This document shows, piece by piece, positions 6,998 through 19,190 of a stretch of DNA of 64,000 bases. Source of the stretch: an uncultured bacterium (GTDB taxonomy: Bacteria > Bacteroidota > Bacteroidia > Bacteroidales > Bacteroidaceae). The position numbers were made by a program, and so were the translations under genes. The stretch lies in assembly GCA_905216095.1 (NCBI GenBank), contig CAJMSQ010000009.1:1-64000 (forward strand). Reading direction: 5' to 3'. Under the pieces are notes generated by a model. That model saw only the letters and a list, made by a program, of their open reading frames with translations, had not been told where the DNA came from and did not search any database. Each line of letters begins with the position of its first letter. Position 1 is the stretch's first letter.

Positions 6998-7795
6998 ATG
7001 AGTAAAAAAACTTTTGTATCGGCACTCTTTACGTTTGCCTATTTTCCAAACTATGACAAGGCTGTTGAGTATTTGGCAGAGAACCTTGCAGACCCTGAAG
7101 ATTGGGAGTTTTCAGATGCCAGTAAAAAGAACTATTCTATTTTGAAGAACTATCTAGAACATATTTTTAGAAAAGTTCAATCAGAAAGAAAAGTTACTTA
7201 TACTAGTACTAATTCTCATGCATGTTTCAATACGGGACTTGTTACAAAAAACTTAGAGCCGATATATGCTTATTTTGAGGCATATCGCAAGCCACAGCCA
7301 GGGAAAGACTATCCTCAATTCTGTTTTAAGGCTTTTTTAAAAGAAAGTGATATTCAGTTTTTGAAGACATTCCCGAGTAACCATCCTGATATTGCAGACT
7401 TCTTTCAGAAGCCCGAAGATTTGATTTTCAATCCTCGTTGCAAGCTCATACCTCAGTTAGACCATATCATAGATGATAACCTAACCCGTTTCCCCGCCCA
7501 TATTCAAGCGTTGGATCCTGGTGAGATTCGCCGTAGATTAGATGGTGCTATTGAAGAGGTTAAGAAAAGAGTGAAAACTAACTATAAGTTAGCTGTTCCC
7601 CAATTCTACAATAATCGTATTCAACTATTGTTGCCATTGAATCTTACGCCAGGTTCTCCTAATCCAGATTTAGCATTAGCTATTCATAAAATTAGTGATG
7701 ATACATATACTGCTCGTACATGTCTTACACTAAAAATGGCATATAACAATGCTCGCTTGATTGTAAAGCCTCAGAGTGCTTGGTTGAAACCATAG
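6998..7795 (+). CDS. DUF3825 domain protein
   Basis: Predicted 265-residue cytoplasmic protein of unproven function. The blocks HACFNTGLVTKNLEPIYAYF (about residues 69-88) and VPQFYNNRIQLLLPLNLTPG (about 202-221), then DLALAIHK, match my memory of the DUF3825 family, which is sometimes joined to RNA-binding domains. No signal peptide, membrane helix or catalytic motif is visible. It has its own promoter and a leader with an intrinsic terminator, and a strong terminator after it, so it is an independent unit. Base composition is AT-rich like the hxs operon, unlike the chromosome to its right, so it is taken as the last cargo gene of the mobile element. Confidence 0.7.
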   Translation: MSKKTFVSALFTFAYFPNYDKAVEYLAENLADPEDWEFSDASKKNYSILKNYLEHIFRKVQSERKVTYTSTNSHACFNTGLVTKNLEPIYAYFEAYRKPQPGKDYPQFCFKAFLKESDIQFLKTFPSNHPDIADFFQKPEDLIFNPRCKLIPQLDHIIDDNLTRFPAHIQALDPGEIRRRLDGAIEEVKKRVKTNYKLAVPQFYNNRIQLLLPLNLTPGSPNPDLALAIHKISDDTYTARTCLTLKMAYNNARLIVKPQSAWLKP

Positions 7796-7808
7796 TTTGA
7801 AGTTTTTT

Positions 7809-7836
7809 GAGAGTGCAATTTGCACTCTCTTTTTAT
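7809..7836 (+). terminator. Intrinsic terminator of the DUF3825 gene
   Basis: A near-perfect palindromic stem (GAGAGTGCAA 7809-7818 with TTGCACTCTC 7820-7829) is followed by a T-rich tract to 7836. Confidence 0.85.
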
Positions 7837-8168
7837 TTAAAATCTTTCTTAAAAATTCAACTATTATTATCTTGAATTTTCTACCTTTGCACTTGAAAGA
7901 GTTACTTGAAACGCAAATCAAGGCAGAACGTAGCAAATGGCACAGTTGCCAAGTCATTACCTCAAAATCGGGTAATTCTCCCAAAGTCCTTTGTATAAGG
8001 AATTAACAAAGGTATTCCAAACTTACGGATATTTTTTATACAAACCGATGTCTGCGGTCGTTATTTTCTTGCGGCGGCCCTGACATGCCGTTTCGGCGTG
8101 CGGCCTGTCCTGAAATACCTTTTCGCACACCTATTTATATATAAGGTGTGTCGCAGGTTCGTTCCGTT
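7837..8168. other. Gene-free junction between mobile element and chromosome
   Basis: No convincing gene. A -7-like TACCTTTG stands at 7882-7889, suggesting transcription toward the right, into a stretch (about 7900-8030) without a usable reading frame. Base composition changes sharply from AT-rich to GC-rich near 8040-8060, so the right end of the element is probably here. A palindrome with a TATATA centre (CACACCT 8126-8132, AGGTGTG 8144-8150) lies after the MATE gene's stop. The exact attachment repeat cannot be found without the left end. Confidence 0.5.
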
Positions 8169-9476
8169 TCATCCGTCAGCCCGCCTGCCGATGCCGCGCA
8201 TCACCTTGGGCAGCACGGCCAGCTGGATAGCGCCGCGCAGCCCCAGATACAGGAGGAAGGCCACCCATAGGGCGTGGTTTCCCGCCAAGGGCCGCAGCGT
8301 GTGGAGTGCGAGCAGGAAGGCTGCGGTTGCGGCGGCCATCGCGCCAAGCATGGCCTTGGTGGAAGTCGTCCCGATGTAAATCCCGTCAAGCAGGAATGCC
8401 GCAAAACTTGTCAGGGGGATGACCGCCGCGTAGGGCAGGTATGCGGCGGCGAGGCGTACCACTTCGTCGCGGTCGGTGAGGAGTCCCAGCAACGCAGTGC
8501 CGCATAGGGCGTAGACGGCCGTGAACAGCAGGGCCAGTCCGCCGCCCCAGGCGAACAGTCCCCGCACCGTCTGCCGGAATCCCGCGTTGTCTGCCGCGCC
8601 GGAACAGCGTCCGCCAAGCGCTTCGCCGGCATAGGCGAAACCGTCCATGACATAGGAGAAAAGAAGAAACATCTGCATGAGCAGGGCATTGGCCGCGAGA
8701 ATCCCGTCGCCCTGTTCCGCTCCCGTTGCCGTGAACACCGTCGTGGTGGTCACGAGGCAAAGCGTGCGCAGGAAGATGTCGCGGTTCACGCGGAAGAACC
8801 TGCCGAGGGCCGTGCGCGTCATGCTGTCGCGGAATGCGGGCATCCGTGCGGGTCTGTACCGTTTCCGCCATACCCGCAGGGCAACCGCCAGTCCGAAGTA
8901 TTGTGCCGCGAGGGTCCCGGCGGCCACTCCCTCCACTTTCCAGCCCAGGACGAAAACCAGAAACAGGCTGGCGCACACATTGACCACGTTTTGTGACACG
9001 GCTACGTACATGGGGGTGCGGGCGTCCTGCATACCGAGAAACCAACCCGTGAGGACGTATTGCCCCAGAACGGCGGGCGCGCCCCATATCAGGACAAAGA
9101 AGTAGCGCCGGGCGTAGTGTTCCACTTCGGGGGTGGCGTCCATGAAGCGGAACGCCACGTCGCAGACGGGGCGTTGCAGCAGCACGAACAGTCCGGCCAG
9201 CGTTCCCGCCACGACGGCAGCCTGCATGAGTATGCGGTATGCCTCGTCGCGATTGCCTGCCCCGAAGGCCTGCGCCGTCAGTCCGCCCGTACCCATTCGC
9301 AGAAAGCCGCAAAGCCAGTACGTCATGTTGAAGAGCAGTCCTCCCACGGCGATGGCGCCGATGAAGGCCGTCCGTCCCAGGTGTCCCACTATGGCAGTGT
9401 CGGCCAGCGCGAGCAGCGGCACGGTGATGTTCGACATGATGCTCGGCAGGGCTATGCGGAGAATGTTTTTGTGCAT
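8169..9476 (-). CDS. MATE family multidrug/toxin efflux transporter
   Basis: Predicted 435-residue inner-membrane antiporter that exports organic cations or drugs using an ion gradient. About twelve hydrophobic segments in two similar halves are visible. The N-terminus ILRIALPSIMSNITVPLLAL with ADTAIVGHLG (about residues 6-35) is the family signature region, and RMGTGGLTAQAFGAGN (about residues 61-76) is the conserved post-helix-2 loop. The length is normal for the family. It lies about 95 bases after birA on the same strand, so it may be the tail of the tadA-yraN-yjbR-birA transcript. The transported substrate is not predictable. Confidence 0.9.
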   Translation of the reverse strand: MHKNILRIALPSIMSNITVPLLALADTAIVGHLGRTAFIGAIAVGGLLFNMTYWLCGFLRMGTGGLTAQAFGAGNRDEAYRILMQAAVVAGTLAGLFVLLQRPVCDVAFRFMDATPEVEHYARRYFFVLIWGAPAVLGQYVLTGWFLGMQDARTPMYVAVSQNVVNVCASLFLVFVLGWKVEGVAAGTLAAQYFGLAVALRVWRKRYRPARMPAFRDSMTRTALGRFFRVNRDIFLRTLCLVTTTTVFTATGAEQGDGILAANALLMQMFLLFSYVMDGFAYAGEALGGRCSGAADNAGFRQTVRGLFAWGGGLALLFTAVYALCGTALLGLLTDRDEVVRLAAAYLPYAAVIPLTSFAAFLLDGIYIGTTSTKAMLGAMAAATAAFLLALHTLRPLAGNHALWVAFLLYLGLRGAIQLAVLPKVMRGIGRRADG

Positions 9477-9571
9477 GGTCGGTGAATGATGGAGGGGAGG
9501 AGGAAAGTCCGGCCTTCAGTCCGTCTTTCCCGCATCCGATGTATTTTTTCGTAGGTCTGTCTGTGAAGGGG

Positions 9572-10378
9572 TTAAATCCGTTCCCGTCCGTCTTTGTCGC
9601 CGGTCCGTGCGGGAGCGGAAGGCCGGACGGCGGCCACTTCCTTGAAGGCATAGCGGCGCAGGTGTCCGTCTGCGTCTTCGAGTGCCAGCCTTCCGTCCGC
9701 CCCGATGCCGGCTATGCGTGCGCGGAACGGGCCTGCCGCGTCGCGGTAGGTGTGGAAACCGGTCCTGCGGTAGAGCCGCGAGCAGTATTCGGCGTGCAGC
9801 GCGTCGGTCTCCCCATTGCAGACGGCCCGGTAACGACGGATAAAAAAACTGACGATGCTTTCCAGCAAAGCCTCGCGGTCGGTGTCGTGTCCCGATATCT
9901 GGCGCAGCGAGACCGGGTTGGGCGCGTCGCCCGCGAAAGTCCGTTGGTTCACGTTCACGCCGATGCCGATGCGCGTCGCCGCGATGCGTGTACCGCAAAG
10001 GTCATGCTCGATAAGGATGCCGCATATCTTCTTGTCTCCCACGTAAATGTCGTTGGGCCATTTCACGGCTATGCACTCCGCCGGCAGATAAAGGCCGAGC
10101 GCGTCGGCCACCGCCAGCGCCGTCAGTTGCGACAGGCGGAACTGCTCGTCCGCCCGCAGTGTTTCCGGCCGCAGGCCGAGGGCGAACAGCAGGTTCATGC
10201 CGGGTGCCGATTCCCACGACGTGCCGCGTTGTCCGCGTCCCGCCGTCTGGTGGTCGGCGGTCACGAGGACGAACTCTTCGGGCCGCTTGTCGAGGTCGCC
10301 GCGCCGCAGGTCCGACAGGGTGGACCCGGTGGTGTCGAGGCGCAGCCGGTACAGGTTTCCGAGGGTATCGAGGCTCAT
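9572..10378 (-). CDS. birA: Biotin--[acetyl-CoA-carboxylase] ligase
   Basis: Predicted 268-residue enzyme that activates biotin with ATP and attaches it to the carrier protein of biotin-dependent carboxylases. Seen motifs: TAGRGQRGTSW (about residues 45-55, the flexible biotinyl-AMP loop), VKWPNDIYV with KKICGILIE (about 104-124) and GIGVNVN (about 137-143), followed by a small C-terminal SH3-like part. There is no N-terminal helix-turn-helix, so this is the catalytic-only type and cannot act as the biotin-sensing repressor known from E. coli. It starts four bases before the end of the yjbR-like gene upstream, which indicates co-transcription. Confidence 0.93.
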   Translation of the reverse strand: MSLDTLGNLYRLRLDTTGSTLSDLRRGDLDKRPEEFVLVTADHQTAGRGQRGTSWESAPGMNLLFALGLRPETLRADEQFRLSQLTALAVADALGLYLPAECIAVKWPNDIYVGDKKICGILIEHDLCGTRIAATRIGIGVNVNQRTFAGDAPNPVSLRQISGHDTDREALLESIVSFFIRRYRAVCNGETDALHAEYCSRLYRRTGFHTYRDAAGPFRARIAGIGADGRLALEDADGHLRRYAFKEVAAVRPSAPARTGDKDGRERI

Positions 10379-10381
10379 GCG

Positions 10382-10750
10382 TTACGGTTTGTCGTTGCCG
10401 GCGGCCGCATACTCCTGCTGCACGCGCTTGGGCAGCTTGCGCAGCACTTCGTGCAGGCTGTGTTCCACGAGTTCGCGTATCAGCGCGTCGGGCACGTCGC
10501 TCTCAAGATACACGTCGTTCCAGAAACGCTTGTTCCAGTGCCATGCCCCTTCTATTCCCCGGTAGCGTTCGCGCAGTTCGATGGCGCGTTCGGGGTCGCA
10601 CTTCAGGGCGATGCGGTCGGGCCGCGTGAGGTCGAGGCACGCGAAAATCTTGTTGTGGATGCGGAATACGATGTAGTCCGGTCCGAAAGGCGTATCCTCG
10701 GTCACCTCCCTGAGGCCGAGGCAATGCTCACGTATGCTTTCAATGTCCAT
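10382..10750 (-). CDS. MmcQ/YjbR family protein
   Basis: Predicted 122-residue cytoplasmic protein of the MmcQ/YjbR family, small alpha/beta proteins with a CyaY-like fold and possible DNA binding. Family traits seen: an early CLGLREVTEDTPFGPDYIVFRI block (the first half read as residues 10-31), KIFACLDL, then LKCDPERAIELRERY and WNDVYLESDVPDALIRELVEHS. The gene overlaps the end of yraN by eleven bases and stops three bases before birA, so it sits in a tightly coupled operon. Its biochemical role is unknown; the operon context gives no firm hint. Confidence 0.85.
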   Translation of the reverse strand: MDIESIREHCLGLREVTEDTPFGPDYIVFRIHNKIFACLDLTRPDRIALKCDPERAIELRERYRGIEGAWHWNKRFWNDVYLESDVPDALIRELVEHSLHEVLRKLPKRVQQEYAAAGNDKP

Positions 10751-11138
10751 GGTGTGTTTGGTTTGCAGCTTCGGCCGTGTCCGCCACGCCGAAAGCGTTC
10801 TTGAAATGTTCGATGCCGAAAGTCCCGCCTTCCGGCCTTATGGCGATGACGTCGAACCGGTAGGGCCGGTCCGTTTTGTGGCAGGCCATGTAGATGCGCG
10901 CCGCATGTACCAGTCGTTCCCGCTTTTCCGGCGACAGCCGGGCGGCATCTTCGGCGGCGTCGGCATCGCTTCGGGTCTTTACCTCCACGAATACCAGCTC
11001 GCCATAGTATTCCGCCACGATGTCAATCTCCAGGTGCGCGTGCCGCCAGTTGCGGTCCAGCAGCCGGTAATCGTGTTCGGCCAGATAGCGGCAGGCTTCC
11101 TCCTCGCCGCGTCGGCCCAAGTCGTTGTGTTCGGCCAT
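10740..11138 (-). CDS. yraN: YraN/UPF0102 endonuclease-fold protein
   Basis: Predicted 132-residue member of the UPF0102 (YraN) family, which has a Holliday-junction-resolvase-like nuclease fold. Motifs: GRRGEEEACRYLAEHDYRLL near the start, then NWRHAHLEIDIVAE and LVFVEVKTRSD, the E-x-D-x(n)-E-x-K pattern that marks PD-(D/E)xK nucleases. The start at 11138 is the methionine before AEHNDLGRRG; longer upstream frames run antisense through tadA and are not conserved. It lies five bases after tadA and overlaps the next gene by eleven bases. A role in DNA processing is inferred only from the fold. Confidence 0.88.
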   Translation of the reverse strand: MAEHNDLGRRGEEEACRYLAEHDYRLLDRNWRHAHLEIDIVAEYYGELVFVEVKTRSDADAAEDAARLSPEKRERLVHAARIYMACHKTDRPYRFDVIAIRPEGGTFGIEHFKNAFGVADTAEAANQTHHGH

Positions 11139-11143
11139 CCGCG

Positions 11144-11575
11144 CTAACGTTTGCGTTTGAAGAAATCGCGCATCATGCGTCCGCACTCTTCCTCGAGCAC
11201 GCCCCGGACCACTTCCGTCTTCGGATGGAGCGCGCCGGGCGCATAGACCGAGAACCCGCGTTTGGGGTCGGGCGCGCCGTAGACCAGCCGGCCCACCTGC
11301 GCCCAGCCGATGGCGCCGGCACACATCACGCAAGGCTCCACGGTGACGTAGAGCGTGCACACGTCCAGGTATTTGCCGCCCAGCGCGTCCGCGGCGGCGG
11401 TGATGGCCTGCATTTCGGCGTGTGCCGTCACGTCGTTGAGTGTCTCCGTCAGGTTGTGCGCGCGGGCTATGATGCGGTCGCGGCACACGACCACTGCTCC
11501 CACGGGCACTTCGTCGCGGTCGGCGGCTGCCTGTGCCTGTTCGAGCGCTTTGCGCATGTAGTCTTCGTCTGTCAT
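11144..11575 (-). CDS. tadA: tRNA adenosine(34) deaminase
   Basis: Predicted 143-residue zinc enzyme that converts adenosine 34 to inosine in tRNA-Arg(ACG), allowing wobble reading. The active-site motifs are visible: HAE at residues 52-54 (zinc ligand His52, proton shuttle Glu54) and PCVMC at 81-85 (zinc ligands Cys82 and Cys85). The start at 11575 (MTDEDYMRKALEQA) gives the usual family N-terminus; an in-frame ATG at 11659 would add 28 proline-rich residues with no similarity. It is the first gene of the tadA-yraN-yjbR-birA run on this strand. Confidence 0.94.
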   Translation of the reverse strand: MTDEDYMRKALEQAQAAADRDEVPVGAVVVCRDRIIARAHNLTETLNDVTAHAEMQAITAAADALGGKYLDVCTLYVTVEPCVMCAGAIGWAQVGRLVYGAPDPKRGFSVYAPGALHPKTEVVRGVLEEECGRMMRDFFKRKR

Positions 11576-11733
11576 TTCCGGTCTTTTTTTCTGTCTGTGC
11601 CGCCGATACCGGATTCCGGGAAAGCCGGCCGGCGGCATCATGTCCGCAAAGTTAAGCAATTCCGTGCGAAAACGGCCATGTCGTTCCGCGTTAAGTTGTG
11701 CCAGCGCGGTGGGCGCGGTTCCTGCCCGTCCGT

Positions 11734-12012
11734 GATTTTAACACTTCTTGCTTTTCGTCGAAAAATGTTGTATCTTTGCGATACGGAAAATAGGGGAGGC
11801 GGTCGCGTACCGCCTTTTTTCGTGTAAATAAGCCCGTTATGGGCCGATTTACATGCACATGTAGAAAATTTTAGAAGCAGCCTGCGCAAAAATACATGCC
11901 TTCTATTTTGAACCGGAAGCAGTCCGCGAGCGAAAAGATGCCTTCTACGTGTTCGTAACTCTATTCTGTTTACATATTTTTACGTAACCGAAGTTAAAAA
12001 TGTTAATGTCGG
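11734..12012 (+). repeat. Dispersed intergenic repeat, copy A (promoter plus terminator unit)
   Basis: Starts at GATTTTAACAC and ends at GTTAAAAATGTTAATGTC, ends that are partly inverted copies of each other. Inside is a promoter (CTTG near 11747-11750, TATCTTTG 11771-11778) and, only about 20 bases past the expected transcription start, an intrinsic terminator (GGCGGT 11798-11803, ACCGCC 11809-11814, then TTTTTT). A CATGTAG-containing part and ATGCCTTCTA repeats follow to the end. Copies B, C and D share this order. No protein is encoded. Confidence 0.75.
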
Positions 12013-12018
12013 AACTGC

Positions 12019-12054
12019 CGGACCGCCGTCTGCGGAGTGGCGGCCCGTTTTTTT
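12019..12054 (+). terminator. Terminator-like hairpin before the beta-galactosidase promoter
   Basis: CCGCC near 12022 pairs with GGCGG near 12041 around an eleven-base loop and is followed by CCGTTTTTTT. It would isolate the downstream gene from transcription of repeat copy A. Confidence 0.5.
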
Positions 12055-12081
12055 GCACGCGCAAGTCTGTCTGTCTCATAA

Positions 12082-16215
<4,134 letters not shown>

Positions 16216-16244
16216 TCCGTAGCAGGTTTTAATCTCCGTAAAAG

Positions 16245-16284
16245 CCATATCGGCCGGTTCATCTCGTGAACCGGCCGATATTTT
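16245..16284 (+). terminator. Intrinsic terminator of the beta-galactosidase gene
   Basis: A perfect 15-base stem, ATATCGGCCGGTTCA near 16247-16261 with TGAACCGGCCGATAT near 16267-16281, followed by TTTTG. Confidence 0.85.
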
Positions 16285-16403
16285 GTGCCCGGCTGTTCCG
16301 CTCGAAAAGGGAGAAACCATACCGCGGAAGCCTTGATTTTTTAATTAATAGATGTAAAAGAGAAAAAAAGACTTGGAAAAGGAACGGTAACATTCATTTT
16401 TTG

Positions 16404-16411
16404 TATATTTG
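16404..16411 (+). promoter_or_regulatory. -7 box for the nucleotidyltransferase gene
   Basis: TATATTTG fits TAnnTTTG and is followed by GCAA as in other promoters here. A clean TTTG at the right distance is not seen. Leader of about 45 bases. Confidence 0.55.
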
Positions 16412-16463
16412 CAATACAGTCAGGAAAAACACGACTAATCAAATCATATTAATCATTATTCAC

Positions 16464-17375
16464 ATGAAACCTACACTCTTTCTCCTCGCTGCAGGAATGG
16501 GTAGCCGCTACGGTGGCTTGAAGCAATTGGACGGTCTCGGCCCTCATGGCGAAACCATCATGGATTATAGTATTTACGATGCCATCAATGCCGGATTCGG
16601 AAAGTTGGTTTTCGTCATCCGCAAGGACTTTGAAGAGGATTTCCGCCGCATCGTGCTTTCCAAGTACGAAGGTCACATCCCCTGCGAACTGGTGTTCCAG
16701 GCACTGGATGCCCTGCCCGAAGGTTTCACCTGCCCGGCTGAGCGCACCAAGCCCTGGGGAACGAACCACGCAGTCATGATGGGTAAGGACGTCATCAAGG
16801 AACCGTTTGCCGTACTGAACTGCGACGACTTCTATGACCGCGATGCCTTCAAGGTGATGGGCAAGTTCCTGAGCGAACTCCCCGAAGGCAGCACCGGACG
16901 CTATGCCATGGTCGGCTTCCGCGTGGGCAACACGCTCTCGGAAAGCGGAACCGTGAGCCGAGGCGTATGCGAGAACGACGAGAACCACCACCTGACCAGC
17001 GTCGTTGAGCGTACAAAGATTCAGCGCTTCGACGGTGTGGTGAAATACCTCGATGATAACGGCGAGTGGGTGGCCATTCCCGACACGACTCCCGTATCCA
17101 TGAACTTCTGGGGCTTCACTCCTGACTATTTCGCACACAGTGTGGAATACTTCAAGACGTTCCTGTCTGACCCCAAGAACATGGAAAACCTGAAGAGCGA
17201 GTTCTTCATCCCGCTTATGGTGGACAAACTCATCAAGGACGGTACGGCTACGTGCGAGGTGCTCGACACTACTTCCAAGTGGTTCGGCGTTACTTATCCC
17301 GAAGACCGTCCCGAAGTGGTGGAGAAGTTCAAGAAACTGGGCGAAGACGGCGTTTATCCCGAAAAGATGTTCTAA
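16464..17375 (+). CDS. Sugar nucleotidyltransferase (NTP_transferase family)
   Basis: Predicted 303-residue cytoplasmic enzyme that would join a sugar 1-phosphate to a nucleotide, giving an NDP-sugar. The N-terminal pyrophosphorylase signature is LAAGMGSRYGGLKQLDGLGP (residues 8-27), with the metal-binding Asp in AVLNCDDFYDRDAF (about residues 113-126) and a later NFWGFTPDYF block. The start at 16464 is set by this signature, which stands almost at the N-terminus; the upstream open frame is AT-rich and unconserved. It is monocistronic with its own promoter and terminator. A NahK-like hexosamine kinase at 36.8 kb could make its substrate, but which sugar is used is not clear. Confidence 0.87.
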   Translation: MKPTLFLLAAGMGSRYGGLKQLDGLGPHGETIMDYSIYDAINAGFGKLVFVIRKDFEEDFRRIVLSKYEGHIPCELVFQALDALPEGFTCPAERTKPWGTNHAVMMGKDVIKEPFAVLNCDDFYDRDAFKVMGKFLSELPEGSTGRYAMVGFRVGNTLSESGTVSRGVCENDENHHLTSVVERTKIQRFDGVVKYLDDNGEWVAIPDTTPVSMNFWGFTPDYFAHSVEYFKTFLSDPKNMENLKSEFFIPLMVDKLIKDGTATCEVLDTTSKWFGVTYPEDRPEVVEKFKKLGEDGVYPEKMF

Positions 17376-17400
17376 ACGGACACGGCTCCGCCTGTTGAAA

Positions 17401-17445
17401 ATGCCTTCCGGAATCCAAAGCGGTTTCGGAAGGCATTTTCTTTTT
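17401..17445 (+). terminator. Intrinsic terminator after the nucleotidyltransferase gene
   Basis: ATGCCTTCCG near 17401 pairs with CGGAAGGCAT near 17426, followed by TTTTCTTTTT. A perfect 18-base palindrome, ACCTTATATATATAAGGT, follows at 17471-17488. Confidence 0.8.
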
Positions 17446-17525
17446 CTGATGTCCCTACCCGGATTTTCTTACCTTATATATATAAGGTGTAGGCAGGGGC
17501 GGGTAATGTGTGGGGCCGGGCCGGT

Positions 17526-19154
17526 TTATCTCTTGAGGCATCCTGCCGCCAGTGCCTCGGCACACCGCTCGCCGTCGATGGCGGCCGACACGATGCCGCC
17601 GGCATATCCCGCACCTTCGCCGCAGGGATAAAGCCCCTCGAGACGGATGTGGTGGAGCGTGGATGCGTCACGGAGAATGCGGATAGGGGCGGAAGTGCGC
17701 GTTTCTGCGGCAATGACGATGGCTTCGTTGGTCAGAAAACCATGGCTCTTGCGGCCGAAGGCGTTGAAGCCCTCGGTGAGACGTCGTGTGACGAACTTAG
17801 GCATCCAGAAATGGAGCGGCGACGACAGCAGGCCCGGGGAATAACTCGTTGTCGGCAGGTCGTAACTCAGTCGGCGGTTCACAAAGTCGGCCATGCGCTG
17901 CGCCGGTGCGGTTTGCCGGCGGTTGCCTTGCATCCAGCAGGCTTTCTCTATGGCCTCTTGCAGGTACATCATGCGCAAAGGGTTATCTGCTTCGTACATG
18001 TCGGCATGTGCGTCGGCGAAGTCGGCATCCTGCATGGCCTCACGCAGATAAGGGGCCAACTCCCCGTCGAGGTCTTCGACGTGGGTCTCGACTACCATGC
18101 CCGAGTTGCTCCATGCCGAGCCGCGGGTGCTGGGACTCATGCCGTTCACGACGATTTGTTGCGGCCCGCTGGCGGCCGGTACGACGAAACCGCCGGGGCA
18201 CATGCAGAAACTGTACACTCCGCGGTCGCCCGACCGGGCTACGTAGCTGTACTCGGCGGCCGGAAGATAGCGGCCGCGGCCTGTGCGGTTGTGATACTGT
18301 ATGCAGTCGATGAGATGTGAGGGATGCTCCAGCCGGACACCCACGGCGATGTCCTTGGCTTCTATTTCGATGCCATCAGCCCGCAGCAGGCGATACACGT
18401 CACGGGCGGAGTGCCCCGTTGCCAGTATGACGGGGCCGGCAAACTCGCGTCCGTCGGCCGTAGTTGCGCCGACAATGCGTCCGCCCTGCCTCATAAGCCC
18501 GTTTACCCGTGCGCCGAAATGCACTTCTCCGCCGGAGCGGCGAATCTGTTCGCGCATGGCCTCGATGATACGTGGCAGTCGGTCCGTTCCGATGTGGGGA
18601 TGGGCATCGCTGAGTATATCGGTGGAAGCTCCGTGCTGGCAGAAAATGCGCAATATCCGCTCGACATTTCCGCGTTTCTTGGAGCGCGTGTAGAGTTTGC
18701 CGTCGGAGTAGGCGCCCGCCCCGCCTTCCCCGAACGAGTAATTGCTCTCGGGGTCGATGATATGTTCGCGTGAGATGCGGGCGATGTCGCGTCTGCGTTC
18801 GTGTACGTCCTTTCCACGCTCCAGTACGATGGGGCGGATGCCGAGTTCCACGAGGCGAAGCGCGGCGAAGAGGCCGCCCGGACCTGCGCCCACGACAATT
18901 GCGCACGGCTTGTTCGTGACATCGGGATACGTGATGGGCGCGAAGTCGGCAGCAGGTGCAGGCTCGCCGATGAACAGTTCTACGGAAAGGTTTACGTATA
19001 TGGCGCGTTGCCGTGCGTCTATGCTGCGACGGCGGATGCGGAGTGCCGTGATGCTGTGCACGTCGCACCCTGCCTCGTGCGCCGCTATGGCTTTCAGTTG
19101 TGCCTCACGGCAGGCCGCTTCGGGCGTAACGCGGAGTTGGAGAATTTTTTGCAT
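17526..19154 (-). CDS. FAD-dependent dehydrogenase-like protein (COG2509 type)
   Basis: Predicted 542-residue cytoplasmic flavoprotein. The first 80 residues form a separate N-terminal domain ending at PDVTNK. The FAD-binding Rossmann motif CAIVVGAGPGGLFAALRL follows (about residues 82-99), then LERGKDVHERRRDI and SNYSFGEGGAGAYSDGKLYT, a block typical of COG2509. Near the end, LYPCGEGAGYAGGIVSAAIDG (about residues 510-530) is the second FAD-contacting motif. Members of this family are widely conserved but lack a proven substrate. The gene ends 36 bases after radA starts its downstream neighbour on the same strand (radA stop at 19191), so the two may be co-transcribed. Confidence 0.85.
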   Translation of the reverse strand: MQKILQLRVTPEAACREAQLKAIAAHEAGCDVHSITALRIRRRSIDARQRAIYVNLSVELFIGEPAPAADFAPITYPDVTNKPCAIVVGAGPGGLFAALRLVELGIRPIVLERGKDVHERRRDIARISREHIIDPESNYSFGEGGAGAYSDGKLYTRSKKRGNVERILRIFCQHGASTDILSDAHPHIGTDRLPRIIEAMREQIRRSGGEVHFGARVNGLMRQGGRIVGATTADGREFAGPVILATGHSARDVYRLLRADGIEIEAKDIAVGVRLEHPSHLIDCIQYHNRTGRGRYLPAAEYSYVARSGDRGVYSFCMCPGGFVVPAASGPQQIVVNGMSPSTRGSAWSNSGMVVETHVEDLDGELAPYLREAMQDADFADAHADMYEADNPLRMMYLQEAIEKACWMQGNRRQTAPAQRMADFVNRRLSYDLPTTSYSPGLLSSPLHFWMPKFVTRRLTEGFNAFGRKSHGFLTNEAIVIAAETRTSAPIRILRDASTLHHIRLEGLYPCGEGAGYAGGIVSAAIDGERCAEALAAGCLKR

Positions 19155-19190
19155 GATAAAGAAAAACTAAGATAGGGACGCTTGGACTTT

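Noticed and set aside
9482..10804. 440-codon plus-strand frame over birA and the yjbR-like gene
   Set aside because: Opposite to two genes with firm motifs; no start context.
11638..11889. Short minus-strand frame through repeat copy A (and a similar one at 26146-26337 in copy B)
   Set aside because: The two peptides are alike only because the DNA repeat is alike; the frame crosses a promoter and terminator and is absent in copies C and D.
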